From Bdellovibrionales bacterium RIFOXYD1_FULL_55_31 (GTDB taxonomy: Bacteria; Bdellovibrionota; UBA1018), in the NCBI GenBank assembly GCA_001770175.1, contig MEQK01000215.1, positions 1 through 40,586 on the forward strand: a stretch of 40,586 nucleotides of DNA. The letters are read 5' to 3'. Position numbers and translations under genes: made by a program. Under the pieces are notes generated by a model. That model searched no databases and was not told where the DNA came from. It worked only from the letters and a program-made list of their open reading frames with translations. This document shows positions 9,129-16,464 of the stretch, piece by piece. How positions within the stretch are numbered: position 1 is the first letter of the stretch; the number at the start of each line of letters is the position of its first letter.

Positions 9129-9276
9129 GTTTGAGCATGTTTGTAACAACGCTCGGCCAGTCGGCCTCGCTGTTACAAACGTTTGAGCATGTTTGTAACA
9201 ACGCTCGGCCAGTCGGCCTCGCTGTTACAAACGTTTGAGCATGTTTGTAACAACGCTCGGCCCGTGATTTACAAAC
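9129..9276 (+). repeat. Tandem array of hairpin repeats before ahcY
   Basis: Two identical 52-base units lie at 9129-9180 and 9181-9232, followed by a shortened third unit of 44 bases at 9233-9276. In each full unit GTTTGTAACA pairs perfectly with TGTTACAAAC, and GGCC-AGTC-GGCC pairs inside, so each unit can form a hairpin. The unit ends AAAC and the next begins GTTT, so AAACGTTT palindromes fall at 9177-9184, 9229-9236 and 9273-9280. The array ends about 10 bases before the ahcY ribosome binding site (GAGGTG). It could be an operator array, a structured leader or a spreading palindromic repeat. Confidence 0.85.
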
Positions 9277-9295
9277 GTTTAACAAGAGGTGATCG

Positions 9296-10558
9296 ATGAA
9301 TTCGTTACAGAAGTCCAAAGTGAAAAATCCCGAACTCGCCCCTCAAGGGCGGCTCAAGATCGAGTGGGCCGAGAGTCGTATGCCCGTTCTCATGAAGCTC
9401 CGTGAGGAAGCGAAACGAACGCAGCCTCTGAAGGGGATGCGAATTGCCGGATGCCTTCACGTCACGAAAGAAACCGCGGTTCTCGTTCGAACCTTGAAAG
9501 CCGCGGGCGCGGAAGTCGCCTGGTCGGGTTGTAATCCACTTTCGACCCAGGATGATATCGCCGCCGCGTTGGCCGATGAAGTTTCGATTTACGCCTGGCA
9601 TGGAATGAACAAAGACGAGTTTTATTGGGCTATCGAGCGCACCTTGGATCTCAAACCCACGCTCACCTTGGATGACGGCGCGGATCTCATTTTCACGGTT
9701 CATTCAAAACACCAGGAATTAGCGAAGGGCATCATCGGCGGCACCGAGGAGACGACGACGGGCGTTCATCGTCTTCGGGCAATGGCGAAGGACGGCGCGC
9801 TCAAGTACCCGGTGATCGCCATTAACGATGCCGAAACGAAATGGGACTTCGACAACGTTTACGGAACCGGCCAGAGTTCGATCGATGGCATTATCCGCGC
9901 GACGAACGTCCTGCTCGGAGGAAAGGTCTTTGTCGTGGCGGGCTACGGCCACTGCGGACGGGGCTGCGCGATGCGCGCCAAAGGCATGGGTGCCCGGGTT
10001 GTCGTCACGGAGATCAAGCCGACCGCGGCTCTCAAGGCTGTCCTCGAAGGTTTCGAAGTGATGAAGATGGATGAGGCCGCCAAAATCGGCGATATTTTCA
10101 TTACGGCGACCGGCATGAAGGACATCATCGTTGATCGGCATTTCAACTCGATGAAGGAAGGCGCGATCGTTTCGAATACGGGCCATTACGATTGCGAAAT
10201 CAATCTCGATCAGCTCAAGGGTCTCTCGAAGAACGTCCGCGAAGTGCGTCCGAACAACGAAGAGTTCACGCTCAAGAACGGCAAGAAAATTTACGTTCTC
10301 GCCCAGGGACGTTTGGTGAATCTCGCCGCCGCCGAGGGGCATCCTTCCGAAGTCATGGATATGTCTTTCGCGAATCAGTTCCTCGGAATGGTTCGGCTTG
10401 CCAAAGAAGGAAAGAACATGAAGCCGATGGTCTACGACATCGATCCGCGGCAGGACCAGGAAATCGCCCTTGTGAAACTGCATTCACTCGGGATGCAGCT
10501 TGATGCATTGACGCCGGAACAGGCCAAGTACGCGGACGACTATTCGGCTGGGACTTGA
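9296..10558 (+). CDS. ahcY: Adenosylhomocysteinase
   Basis: The enzyme hydrolyses S-adenosylhomocysteine to adenosine and homocysteine with bound NAD, clearing the product inhibitor of methyltransferases. The 420 residues include SGCNPLSTQDD, AWHGMNKDEFYWAIE, DDGADL, GGTEETTTGVHRL and the NAD-binding loop VVAGYGHCGRGCA. Substrate-site and C-terminal motifs NTGHYDCEI, EGHPSEVMD and FANQF are present. The YGTGQS sequence in front of the NAD domain and the short length point to the compact version found in archaea and Thermotoga rather than the longer proteobacterial form with the HYRY terminus. The ATG follows GAGGTG. The redoxin-like gene begins seven bases after the stop, so the pair is probably cotranscribed. 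The hairpin array upstream is the likely control region. Confidence 0.96.
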   Translation: MNSLQKSKVKNPELAPQGRLKIEWAESRMPVLMKLREEAKRTQPLKGMRIAGCLHVTKETAVLVRTLKAAGAEVAWSGCNPLSTQDDIAAALADEVSIYAWHGMNKDEFYWAIERTLDLKPTLTLDDGADLIFTVHSKHQELAKGIIGGTEETTTGVHRLRAMAKDGALKYPVIAINDAETKWDFDNVYGTGQSSIDGIIRATNVLLGGKVFVVAGYGHCGRGCAMRAKGMGARVVVTEIKPTAALKAVLEGFEVMKMDEAAKIGDIFITATGMKDIIVDRHFNSMKEGAIVSNTGHYDCEINLDQLKGLSKNVREVRPNNEEFTLKNGKKIYVLAQGRLVNLAAAEGHPSEVMDMSFANQFLGMVRLAKEGKNMKPMVYDIDPRQDQEIALVKLHSLGMQLDALTPEQAKYADDYSAGT

Positions 10559-10564
10559 TGCCAA

Positions 10565-11137
10565 ATGGCATTGACCTATTCTGAAAAAGGAAGTCTTGGC
10601 GAAGTCGCGCCTGATTTCGAATTGCCGGGCGTGGATGGGAAAACCTACCGCGCCCGCGATTTCTTGGACGCAAAGGCCTGGGTCGTCGTTTTCATGTGCA
10701 ATCATTGTCCGTACGTGAAGGCCGTCCAGGACCGGATCAACAGCCTGGCCAAGCAATATGCCCCACGCGGCGTAAAGGTCGTGGGAATCAATTCGAATGA
10801 TTCCACGAAATATCCAGAAGACGACTTTGACGCGATGAAAGCCTGCGCGAAAGAGCAGGGGTACGTTTTCCCGTATCTCTGGGACACAGATCAGTCGGTC
10901 GCGCGGGAATACGGTGCCGTTTGCACGCCGGACTTTTATCTCTACGCGCCTGGTTCGAAGGGCCGTGACTCAAACGTCATGGTTTTAAAATACCGCGGTC
11001 GGCTCGATGACTGCTGGAGTGACGAAGCGAAGGTTACGAAACGTGATCTTGCGCATGCCATCGATCGGGTGCTCGAAGGAAGGGACCCCGATTCCGTGCA
11101 ACCGCCTTCAATGGGTTGCAGCATCAAGTGGAAGTAA
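10565..11137 (+). CDS. Thioredoxin-family protein with CNHC motif
   Basis: The 190 residues show the redoxin/AhpC-like layout: GEVAPDFELPGVDGKTY, then the redox motif MCNHCPYVKA (CxxC), then VVGINSNDSTKYPEDDF and VCTPDFYLY with the cis-Pro region. This CNHCPYV subgroup is a known family of thioredoxin-like proteins, presumably reducing disulfides or peroxides; the exact substrate is not known. There is no signal peptide, so it is cytoplasmic. It starts six bases after ahcY ends and is likely in the same transcript. The last 14 bases overlap the convergent HD gene. Two further Cys (near residues 152 and 186) lie in the C-terminal third. Confidence 0.9.
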   Translation: MALTYSEKGSLGEVAPDFELPGVDGKTYRARDFLDAKAWVVVFMCNHCPYVKAVQDRINSLAKQYAPRGVKVVGINSNDSTKYPEDDFDAMKACAKEQGYVFPYLWDTDQSVAREYGAVCTPDFYLYAPGSKGRDSNVMVLKYRGRLDDCWSDEAKVTKRDLAHAIDRVLEGRDPDSVQPPSMGCSIKWK

Positions 11138-12515
11138 GCGGCTCTTCCTCGTACCTGAAGGGCGTGAGTCGCCCCTGACTGCGGCAGAGTGAATAATTCT
11201 CAGGCGAGACGTAGAGGCGGGTGATTTCGCGCTTCTCGCCGTACTTTTCGAAGAGATCGGTGCAACGCTCGAGGGGTATGAAACTCGGCGCGCTGTAATG
11301 ATTGTCGTAGCGCACGAAGATCGGATCGCCAGGCTTTCGGAAATACTTTGAAAGCTCACCGGTCGAAGTTGCCGCGATGTAGTCGATTTCCTGGGTCATG
11401 AGGTCTTTCTGTATCTTCGAGAGTAGCCGCTGCTGGCCGAGCAAGGCTGCTTTCCCGGCTGGAATACCCGTATGCAGCTCGAGGAGCATCCAATACGGAC
11501 GCTTCTCCACGATTCGCTTTGCCCAATCGTTCTTGCTCGCGGCAAGGTGGGCGTAGAGATGGGCGTCATTGCACTCACAGTATTTCTCGATATCGGCAGG
11601 GAGCGAATAGCCGCAATCGGGAGAGGTCAAGAACCTGGCGAGCATCGAATCGAAAACGACGCTTTTGTAATGAAAGTAGACCATCAAAAACATGTGGAAT
11701 CGGGAGATCAGAAAGTCCTCAAAGGCGTAAAGCGCTCGGTGTTGGAGACAGAGGTAGCATTTGCCATCCTGGAGGTGGAACGTGAGATTCCCGAGAAGCC
11801 AGTCAAAATCGAACTCTCCGTAACTGACGCCCGAGTGCACGCTGTCGCGTTTGAGGTAGTCCATCCGGTCCGCATCGAGCTCGCTTGAAATGAGCTGTTT
11901 CAGGATGGCGCGAAAATCAGTGGGTGTGCCGTCGATTGCTTCGATAAAAAAGTCGTCGGCGATCTCGATTGAGGGATCTATTAACGCGGCAACATGGATC
12001 GGACTGAACCCGTGGGGTCGGCCCGCGCGCTCCAGTATCGGGGTTAGGCTCGAATCGAGGATGATCTTGAGCGTGTAATCCTCGTGATTGGCGCGGCGTG
12101 GTTTGGTTTTGACGGGCACGCCTGGAATTCCCAGTTCGCGGAAATCCGGCATTGCGGATTCGGTAGTGTGTGAAAGAGGACCGTGTCCGATATCGTGCAG
12201 CAGAGCAGCAAGTCTGAGAACGGCTCGGAACCGCGCGTAAGCCTTCGGATGTGCCAGCGTCAGTCCGACTGGATCGGGAAGCCGTTGCGCAACCCGGGCA
12301 CTTGGCCCTCCAAAGATCGTGTCGAATGCCTGGGACGCCGTCCCCATCGCGCCGAGGCTGTGGATATAGCGGTTGTGGGTCGCGCTCGGGAAGGAATACT
12401 CCGCGAATCCGAGTTGTTTGATTTGTCTGAGGCGTTGAAAATACGGAGAATCGATGACCGAAAATTCGGCCGGTTCAATGATGATCGAGCCGTGAATGAT
12501 GTCGCGAATTTCCAT
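11124..12515 (-). CDS. HD-domain phosphohydrolase (dGTPase-like)
   Basis: The 463 residues belong to the large HD-superfamily group that includes dNTP triphosphohydrolases. The N-terminus RDIIHG...FQRLRQIKQLG is the family signature. The metal ligands appear as HNRYIHSLG (His47/His52), LLHDIGHGPLSH (the His-Asp pair) and LDADRMDYLKRDS (distal Asp). The likely reaction is dNTP hydrolysis or cleavage of another phosphate ester. The start is fixed by the family N-terminus. There is no ribosome binding site: the ATG lies about seven bases after the T-rich tail of the terminator of the upstream H1-like gene. It may be read from a leaderless mRNA or by readthrough. Confidence 0.92.
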   Translation of the reverse strand: MEIRDIIHGSIIIEPAEFSVIDSPYFQRLRQIKQLGFAEYSFPSATHNRYIHSLGAMGTASQAFDTIFGGPSARVAQRLPDPVGLTLAHPKAYARFRAVLRLAALLHDIGHGPLSHTTESAMPDFRELGIPGVPVKTKPRRANHEDYTLKIILDSSLTPILERAGRPHGFSPIHVAALIDPSIEIADDFFIEAIDGTPTDFRAILKQLISSELDADRMDYLKRDSVHSGVSYGEFDFDWLLGNLTFHLQDGKCYLCLQHRALYAFEDFLISRFHMFLMVYFHYKSVVFDSMLARFLTSPDCGYSLPADIEKYCECNDAHLYAHLAASKNDWAKRIVEKRPYWMLLELHTGIPAGKAALLGQQRLLSKIQKDLMTQEIDYIAATSTGELSKYFRKPGDPIFVRYDNHYSAPSFIPLERCTDLFEKYGEKREITRLYVSPENYSLCRSQGRLTPFRYEEEPLTST

Positions 12516-12521
12516 AAATGA

Positions 12522-12572
12522 ATAAAAAATAAGGGCGAAAAACAGGACCGCGAAGGTCTTGGTTTTCGCCCT
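12522..12572 (-). terminator. Intrinsic terminator of the H1-like gene
   Basis: On the minus strand AGGGCGAAAA (12572-12563) pairs with TTTTCGCCCT (12541-12532), with an inner GACC/GGTC pairing. TTATTTTTTAT follows at 12531-12521. The signal ends only a few bases before the start codon of the HD phosphohydrolase gene. Confidence 0.8.
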
Positions 12573-12606
12573 AACTATTGGGCAAACTTTGACCTATAGC
12601 GGAAGA

Positions 12607-13107
12607 TTATTCTTCGGAGTCCTTATCGAGATCCTCGTCTTCCAGGTCTTCGTCGAGATCTTCGTCTTCCAGGTCTTCGTCCGCTGATTCGAGCACTTCG
12701 AGAGGTTCTTCGTTGAGATGCTCGTTCTCGTCCTCAAGATCCTCGAGATCACCATGTTGGCCGTTGCTATGGCCTTGCTCCTGCTCTTCCTGTTCCTCGT
12801 GATACCCGGAGGACAGGCCTGATCCAATCGCGCCTCCGGCAATTCCACCAAGGGTCGAGGTCGTCAACGTGGGGAGAGTTTGGGGTTTCGGGGCTGCGGC
12901 TTTTTTAGGCGCGGGTTTTTTCGGGGCAGCTTTTTTAACGGGCTTCTTTTTCGCGGCGACTTTCTTAGCCGGTTTTTTCGGGGCTGCTTTTTTTGCCTTC
13001 TTCGCTGGTTTCTTCGCGGCTTTCTTCGCCTTTGCTCCGCCTTTTTTCGGGGCGGCTTTCTTGCTCTTAGGTTTTGCTTTTGATCGCGCTGCTTTTTTCT
13101 TCGCCAT
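12607..13107 (-). CDS. Histone H1-like protein with acidic tail
   Basis: The 166 residues fall into three parts. Residues 1-75 are Lys/Ala/Pro repeats (KKAAPKK, AKKPAKK) like eukaryotic H1 tails and bacterial Hc1/AlgP-type proteins, which coat DNA. Residues about 76-103 are an uncharged hinge (GGIAGGAIGSGLSSGY). Residues 104-166 are strongly acidic with repeated LEDEDLDEDLEDEDLD, coded by an imperfect 27-base tandem repeat. The basic part is expected to bind DNA or RNA. The acidic tail could mask it, as in HMGB or nucleoplasmin-like proteins; that role is inference. GGAG precedes the ATG and a terminator follows, so it is monocistronic. Length of both repeat regions may vary between strains. 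Confidence 0.85.
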   Translation of the reverse strand: MAKKKAARSKAKPKSKKAAPKKGGAKAKKAAKKPAKKAKKAAPKKPAKKVAAKKKPVKKAAPKKPAPKKAAAPKPQTLPTLTTSTLGGIAGGAIGSGLSSGYHEEQEEQEQGHSNGQHGDLEDLEDENEHLNEEPLEVLESADEDLEDEDLDEDLEDEDLDKDSEE

Positions 13108-13236
13108 AGTTATCTCCGATTCGAAATCTGGTCTTTCGGGGGTTGCCCAATAGAGTTAGAAAATTAAACTGTTAGAACAAAAATAAGCCATAGAGGTGAG
13201 GGCTTTGCAACAAGTAATTCTGCGCTGCGGATTGCT

Positions 13237-15477
13237 TTAGTGCCTGATGTAGGGCAGGTCTTCGTCGCCTTCGGCCCCGGGAGTGAGCTCGTTCATCCAA
13301 CCCGTGCCGTCAGAATTGGCGGGTTGTTTTCGATTCGTCAGGGATTCGAAAGAAACGATCTTGACGCTGTAACCGACGCGGCCTTTCGCATACTGCTGGT
13401 TATTCTTTGTATTATCCCAGGACGTTTTGACGTCCTGGGGGGAATTCATCAAAAGCGTACCTGGCAGATTGATCGGAATCGGGGTGGGCGCTTTCGGGTC
13501 TCCTGGACGGGTGGAGAACGGATCCTCCAGACGGACGATGTTAAAACCCTCTTTTATTCCCCCGATGACTTCGCCATCTCCTGACTCGAGGCGGGTCATA
13601 TATTGAGTCATGACGGATTTGAGCTGGGATCTCATGTTATCGAGATCGCTTTGGCTGACATTGCTGCCGCTCGTTGTGCTTGGAGGAAAAAGCGCGTCTA
13701 GGGCGTTGCTCACGGATCCTGCCAGGTTGGATTTCTTATCGAGCGGGAAGACAGGTGCCCAAAAAGCGGCGATACGATTTTTGTCAAAATTACTAACGAA
13801 ATAGTCTTCACCTAAGTCATTGATAATGTTGTATTTCCCCTTTTCCCAGGGATTTGGAACCATCGCGACCTGGTAGCCGCGGTTGAAGTTGGTTTGATCG
13901 ATCAAACTATAGGGTCCTGCCTGGAGTCCGGCATAAAACACTCCCGAAACGGCCTGGTTGTCGAACCCGGTTCCCCGGGTCGGTTGTATGGGATCGCCGG
14001 AAAGGATGGGGAGATTGGGGACGCTGCCGACCAGGTCAAGTGAACGTGGCGAGGGATTTGCGACGCCTGATCGGAGAAAGTGACCCGCGCTGAGTTCGGG
14101 CCCGATTCGGCTCCCGAAGGGTTGGGCGGCAGCATAGGCCTTGAGTTCCATATCACCGAACGGTGAGAAGAGTACCCGGGCTTTCGCTTTCAAGCGCAAT
14201 GCGTAATAGGTCAAAACACTGGGGTCTTTGTAGACACCCAAGGTCAGTTCCGCGGGTAAGGTGACGGGCCTCATCATCGGTTGGCAGTTCGCGCCTCGTG
14301 GGCTATGTCCGGTGTTTATAAGCTCGTAATCCAGAGCATAGGTATCGAACCGCGTCTTGATGTCTTTCAGTACCGAAAGCTGGGGAGGAATCAGCTCGTC
14401 CATGATGATTTCGTTATCATCGGCGAAGGTATTGTTACCGAGCGTGTTATAAGCCGAAAGAAACGCATCCACCGTGCGTTCTTTCGCAATCGGGTCCACG
14501 AAATTCTTCAGTGTGTTGACTCGTTCCCTTGTGACGGCGATTTCCGGCGGAGCATTTATATAGGAGTTCAGCGTATCGATCCTCCAACGAAGGATGAGCT
14601 CACGTGGGACCAGACCCAGGCCGTAGGTCAAGCCCTTCGTCACTTGCAGGAAATCACGATATTTTCCGGAAAGTGAAAGTTTCGAGAGGTCAGGGTCGGA
14701 GTTGAAAAGCCAGAGCAGCAGGACGAAGGCATTGCTGGAACCGATGCTTTTGCAGTTTTCCAGACGAATCTGTTCGATCTGCTCCAACTGATTCACCAGG
14801 GTGGTGTTGATGGCGTCGAGGGGAGTTGCCGGGGGGATCATGATTTGCGGCAATTCAGTCATGTGGCAGTAATTATCCGTGCCGTTGTAGATGATGCAGA
14901 CGACCGGGACTTGATACGTGATATCTTTGTACCGGCTTGGTCTCCAGGGGACCGGACCGTTCGCGGGTCCTTTTGGAAACGAATCCTGAGCCATATTTCC
15001 GATAACGTAGTAACGGAACAGGAATTTCTTATATTGCCGTCGCATTTCGTAGTTGAGATAGGAAATGTTCGTGAGGAGTCGGGCCTGCTGGGCGGCGCCG
15101 GCATAGGCGGCCAGGTCGGCCGCGTTCTGAAGATTGATTTTGGCATTGATGAGCATTCCCGTATTCACGGCAAAGCCGAAGAACAGGATGAAGGTCAGCA
15201 TCATCATGCCGATGAGGATCGAGGCTTGGCCCTTTTCCCCAGTTTTTTGTTTCGGACCGGTGGTCAAGTAAGAGTTCCCCCAGAAATGCCCTTCCTTGAA
15301 TTGTCGCAAAGCAGGTGTTGTCTGTCCACTTGTCCAGAAGCTAGACAGCCGTAACCGGGTGAAAAATCCGCGCTTTTTTCCATCCTTCGGCATTCTCAGG
15401 GTTTTGGGGCGGTTGGTTTGATTTTGCGGTGCGGCATACCGCTTGCTAAAAGCCGGGTGCTGTTCGCCGATAGGCAC
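13237..15477 (-). CDS. TadG-like protein (Flp pilus/pseudopilin-type membrane anchor)
   Basis: The 746-residue frame has a Tad-type N-terminal motif GQASILIGMMMLTFILFFGFAVNTGMLI at about residues 83-110 (one membrane segment starting after a Gly-Gln) and then NAKINLQNAADLAAYAGAAQQ. That combination is the hallmark of TadG/TadE-like proteins, in which the rest of the chain is outside the membrane. The large extracytoplasmic part has no catalytic motif I recognise and includes Pro/Thr-rich linkers. No other tad genes (secretin, ATPase, prepilin peptidase) are in the window, so it may work alone. The listed start is a GTG. An ATG at 15393 (MPKDGKKRGFF) is an alternative that removes 28 poorly structured residues. 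Confidence 0.8.
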   Translation of the reverse strand: MPIGEQHPAFSKRYAAPQNQTNRPKTLRMPKDGKKRGFFTRLRLSSFWTSGQTTPALRQFKEGHFWGNSYLTTGPKQKTGEKGQASILIGMMMLTFILFFGFAVNTGMLINAKINLQNAADLAAYAGAAQQARLLTNISYLNYEMRRQYKKFLFRYYVIGNMAQDSFPKGPANGPVPWRPSRYKDITYQVPVVCIIYNGTDNYCHMTELPQIMIPPATPLDAINTTLVNQLEQIEQIRLENCKSIGSSNAFVLLLWLFNSDPDLSKLSLSGKYRDFLQVTKGLTYGLGLVPRELILRWRIDTLNSYINAPPEIAVTRERVNTLKNFVDPIAKERTVDAFLSAYNTLGNNTFADDNEIIMDELIPPQLSVLKDIKTRFDTYALDYELINTGHSPRGANCQPMMRPVTLPAELTLGVYKDPSVLTYYALRLKAKARVLFSPFGDMELKAYAAAQPFGSRIGPELSAGHFLRSGVANPSPRSLDLVGSVPNLPILSGDPIQPTRGTGFDNQAVSGVFYAGLQAGPYSLIDQTNFNRGYQVAMVPNPWEKGKYNIINDLGEDYFVSNFDKNRIAAFWAPVFPLDKKSNLAGSVSNALDALFPPSTTSGSNVSQSDLDNMRSQLKSVMTQYMTRLESGDGEVIGGIKEGFNIVRLEDPFSTRPGDPKAPTPIPINLPGTLLMNSPQDVKTSWDNTKNNQQYAKGRVGYSVKIVSFESLTNRKQPANSDGTGWMNELTPGAEGDEDLPYIRH

Positions 15478-15538
15478 CGGCGAGAGACAGCGGATGAAGT
15501 GGATGGTGGGTGCCTCAAGGTTGCTGAGAGGAGTGGAT

Positions 15539-16075
15539 ATGAAACCGTCGAATCGGCTTTGCCGAGTGCGACGAGCGGGAATCGTCGCAAGTTTGTTCCT
15601 GTTCTTTGCCCATTCCGCTCAAGCGATCCAAGCGATTGAGAGTCTTTGCGTGAATTGCCAGGCAGCCCCGCTCGATGGGCTGCAAACACCGATTGCCAAT
15701 AACGTCGCCAGTATTCTTTCGATTTCGCGAATAGCAAATAAATCAAGCCCGCTCGTGATTCCGAAGGTCAGCGTGACTTCGAATGAACCGAATCCTAATC
15801 AGTGGGATGGAGTAGGGGCCTTGCCGAGTGCACCGTTGCCGGCTCGTCCCGTATTTGAAACGCCTTATTATACCGACGCGCTGGGGTTGATTGATTCACC
15901 TTCCGCGCCTTGGAACCAATATATGCCTTTTTATGCGAACTGGATCTTTGAGCGAAGCATGCTTCAGGCCTACGAAGAAGCAATGTCACATCGCAGCTCA
16001 GGGCTCCCGCTTGCGCCGAGTTTCTATCCTGCGTCGCAAACAGATTGGGTGCTGCAAGCGAGACAGGTTCTTTGA
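15539..16075 (+). CDS. Exported hypothetical protein
   Basis: I chose the ATG at 15539, eight bases after GAGAGGAG, giving 178 residues; the open frame extends to 15443 without a better start. Residues 1-29 (RAGIVASLFLFFAHSAQA) are a signal peptide. The mature protein contains CVNC shortly after cleavage, a Pro-rich middle (LPSAPLPARPVFETPYY) and aromatic-rich helices (MPFYANWIFERSMLQAYEEAM). It is divergent from the TadG-like gene, sharing about 60 bases of promoter region. The sequence downstream is a hairpin-rich gene-free stretch. No family recognised. Confidence 0.75.
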   Translation: MKPSNRLCRVRRAGIVASLFLFFAHSAQAIQAIESLCVNCQAAPLDGLQTPIANNVASILSISRIANKSSPLVIPKVSVTSNEPNPNQWDGVGALPSAPLPARPVFETPYYTDALGLIDSPSAPWNQYMPFYANWIFERSMLQAYEEAMSHRSSGLPLAPSFYPASQTDWVLQARQVL

Positions 16076-16089
16076 AATTTTGAAAAGTT

Positions 16090-16194
16090 TCTGGGGCAGA
16101 ACCCAGACTCATCGGATGCTCGAAAGAGCATCTTACTCTCCTCTCTCTCTCTCTCTCCCCGCTTTCTTCCGATTCAGGAAGAAAGCGGGTTTTT
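16090..16194 (+). ncRNA. Candidate small RNA 1: two hairpins, CU tract, terminator
   Basis: The elements in order are: TCTGGG/CCCAGA hairpin (16090-16107); GATGCTC-GAAA-GAGCATC hairpin with a GNRA tetraloop (16115-16132); an unpaired pyrimidine run of about 25 bases containing CTCC and a (CT)8 stretch (16136-16160); and the terminator at 16158-16194. A single-stranded CU run containing CUCCU could pair with AGGAG ribosome binding sites. It starts 15 bases after the upstream stop codon, so it may be a 3' UTR-derived RNA rather than an independent gene. No promoter was identified with confidence. Confidence 0.4.
16158..16194 (+). terminator. Strong intrinsic terminator
   Basis: CCCGCTTTCTTCC (16158-16170) pairs perfectly over 13 bases with GGAAGAAAGCGGG (16177-16189) around GATTCA, followed by TTTTT. 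It ends transcription of the exported-protein gene and/or candidate small RNA 1. Confidence 0.92.
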
Positions 16195-16407
16195 ACTTTA
16201 GCTCAGAATGCCCGAGCAAATTGCGATGTAAGTTTTGCGAAATGCCGTTGAAACTTGGCGCGTCCGTAAAGCGCAACTCAATGCGAGGGCTTTCATGGTT
16301 TTAGTTTTGGCATTCCACATGCACACCCGAGTTCGTCCGCAGGAAGCGGCTCATACTACTCCTCTCTCTCTGGCCCCCTGGCTACTCACCAGGGGGCTTT
16401 TTCTTTT
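16195..16407 (+). ncRNA. Candidate small RNA 2 region: hairpins, CU tract, terminator
   Basis: There is no credible coding frame here. It holds AAGTTT/AAACTT pairing (about 16229-16255), a CCGC-AGGAA-GCGG hairpin (16337-16349), the run CTCCTCTCTCTCT (about 16359-16371) and a terminator (16373-16407). This repeats the architecture of the preceding module: small hairpin, ACTC(T)CCTCTCTCTC tract, terminator hairpin. A second strong terminator only 180 bases after the first, with no gene between, implies a short transcript starts inside this stretch. The exact 5' end cannot be seen. Confidence 0.4.
16373..16407 (+). terminator. Intrinsic terminator before lipA
   Basis: GCCCCCTGG (16373-16381) pairs over nine bases with CCAGGGGGC (16389-16397) around CTACTCA, followed by TTTTTCTTTT. 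lipA begins about 60 bases downstream, so the lipA promoter must lie between them. Confidence 0.92.
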
Positions 16408-16464
16408 CTTGCTCTTGATTCATACCCACCGTCCCAATATAAGGGACCTCAAGGGGACTGCCCG

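Noticed and set aside
9129-9276. CRISPR array
   Set aside because: Units are contiguous without variable spacers and are hairpins; only three copies are present and no cas genes are nearby.
9066-9295. SAH riboswitch before ahcY
   Set aside because: The conserved sequence of that riboswitch is not found; the region is taken up by the hairpin repeats.
9052-9318. Minus-strand frame across the ahcY repeats
   Set aside because: It translates the repeat units into repeated Cys/Asn peptides with no ribosome binding site and overlaps the ahcY start.
12869-13153. Plus-strand Phe/Ala/Gly-rich frame opposite the H1-like gene
   Set aside because: It is the antisense of Lys/Ala/Pro codons and has no start signal.
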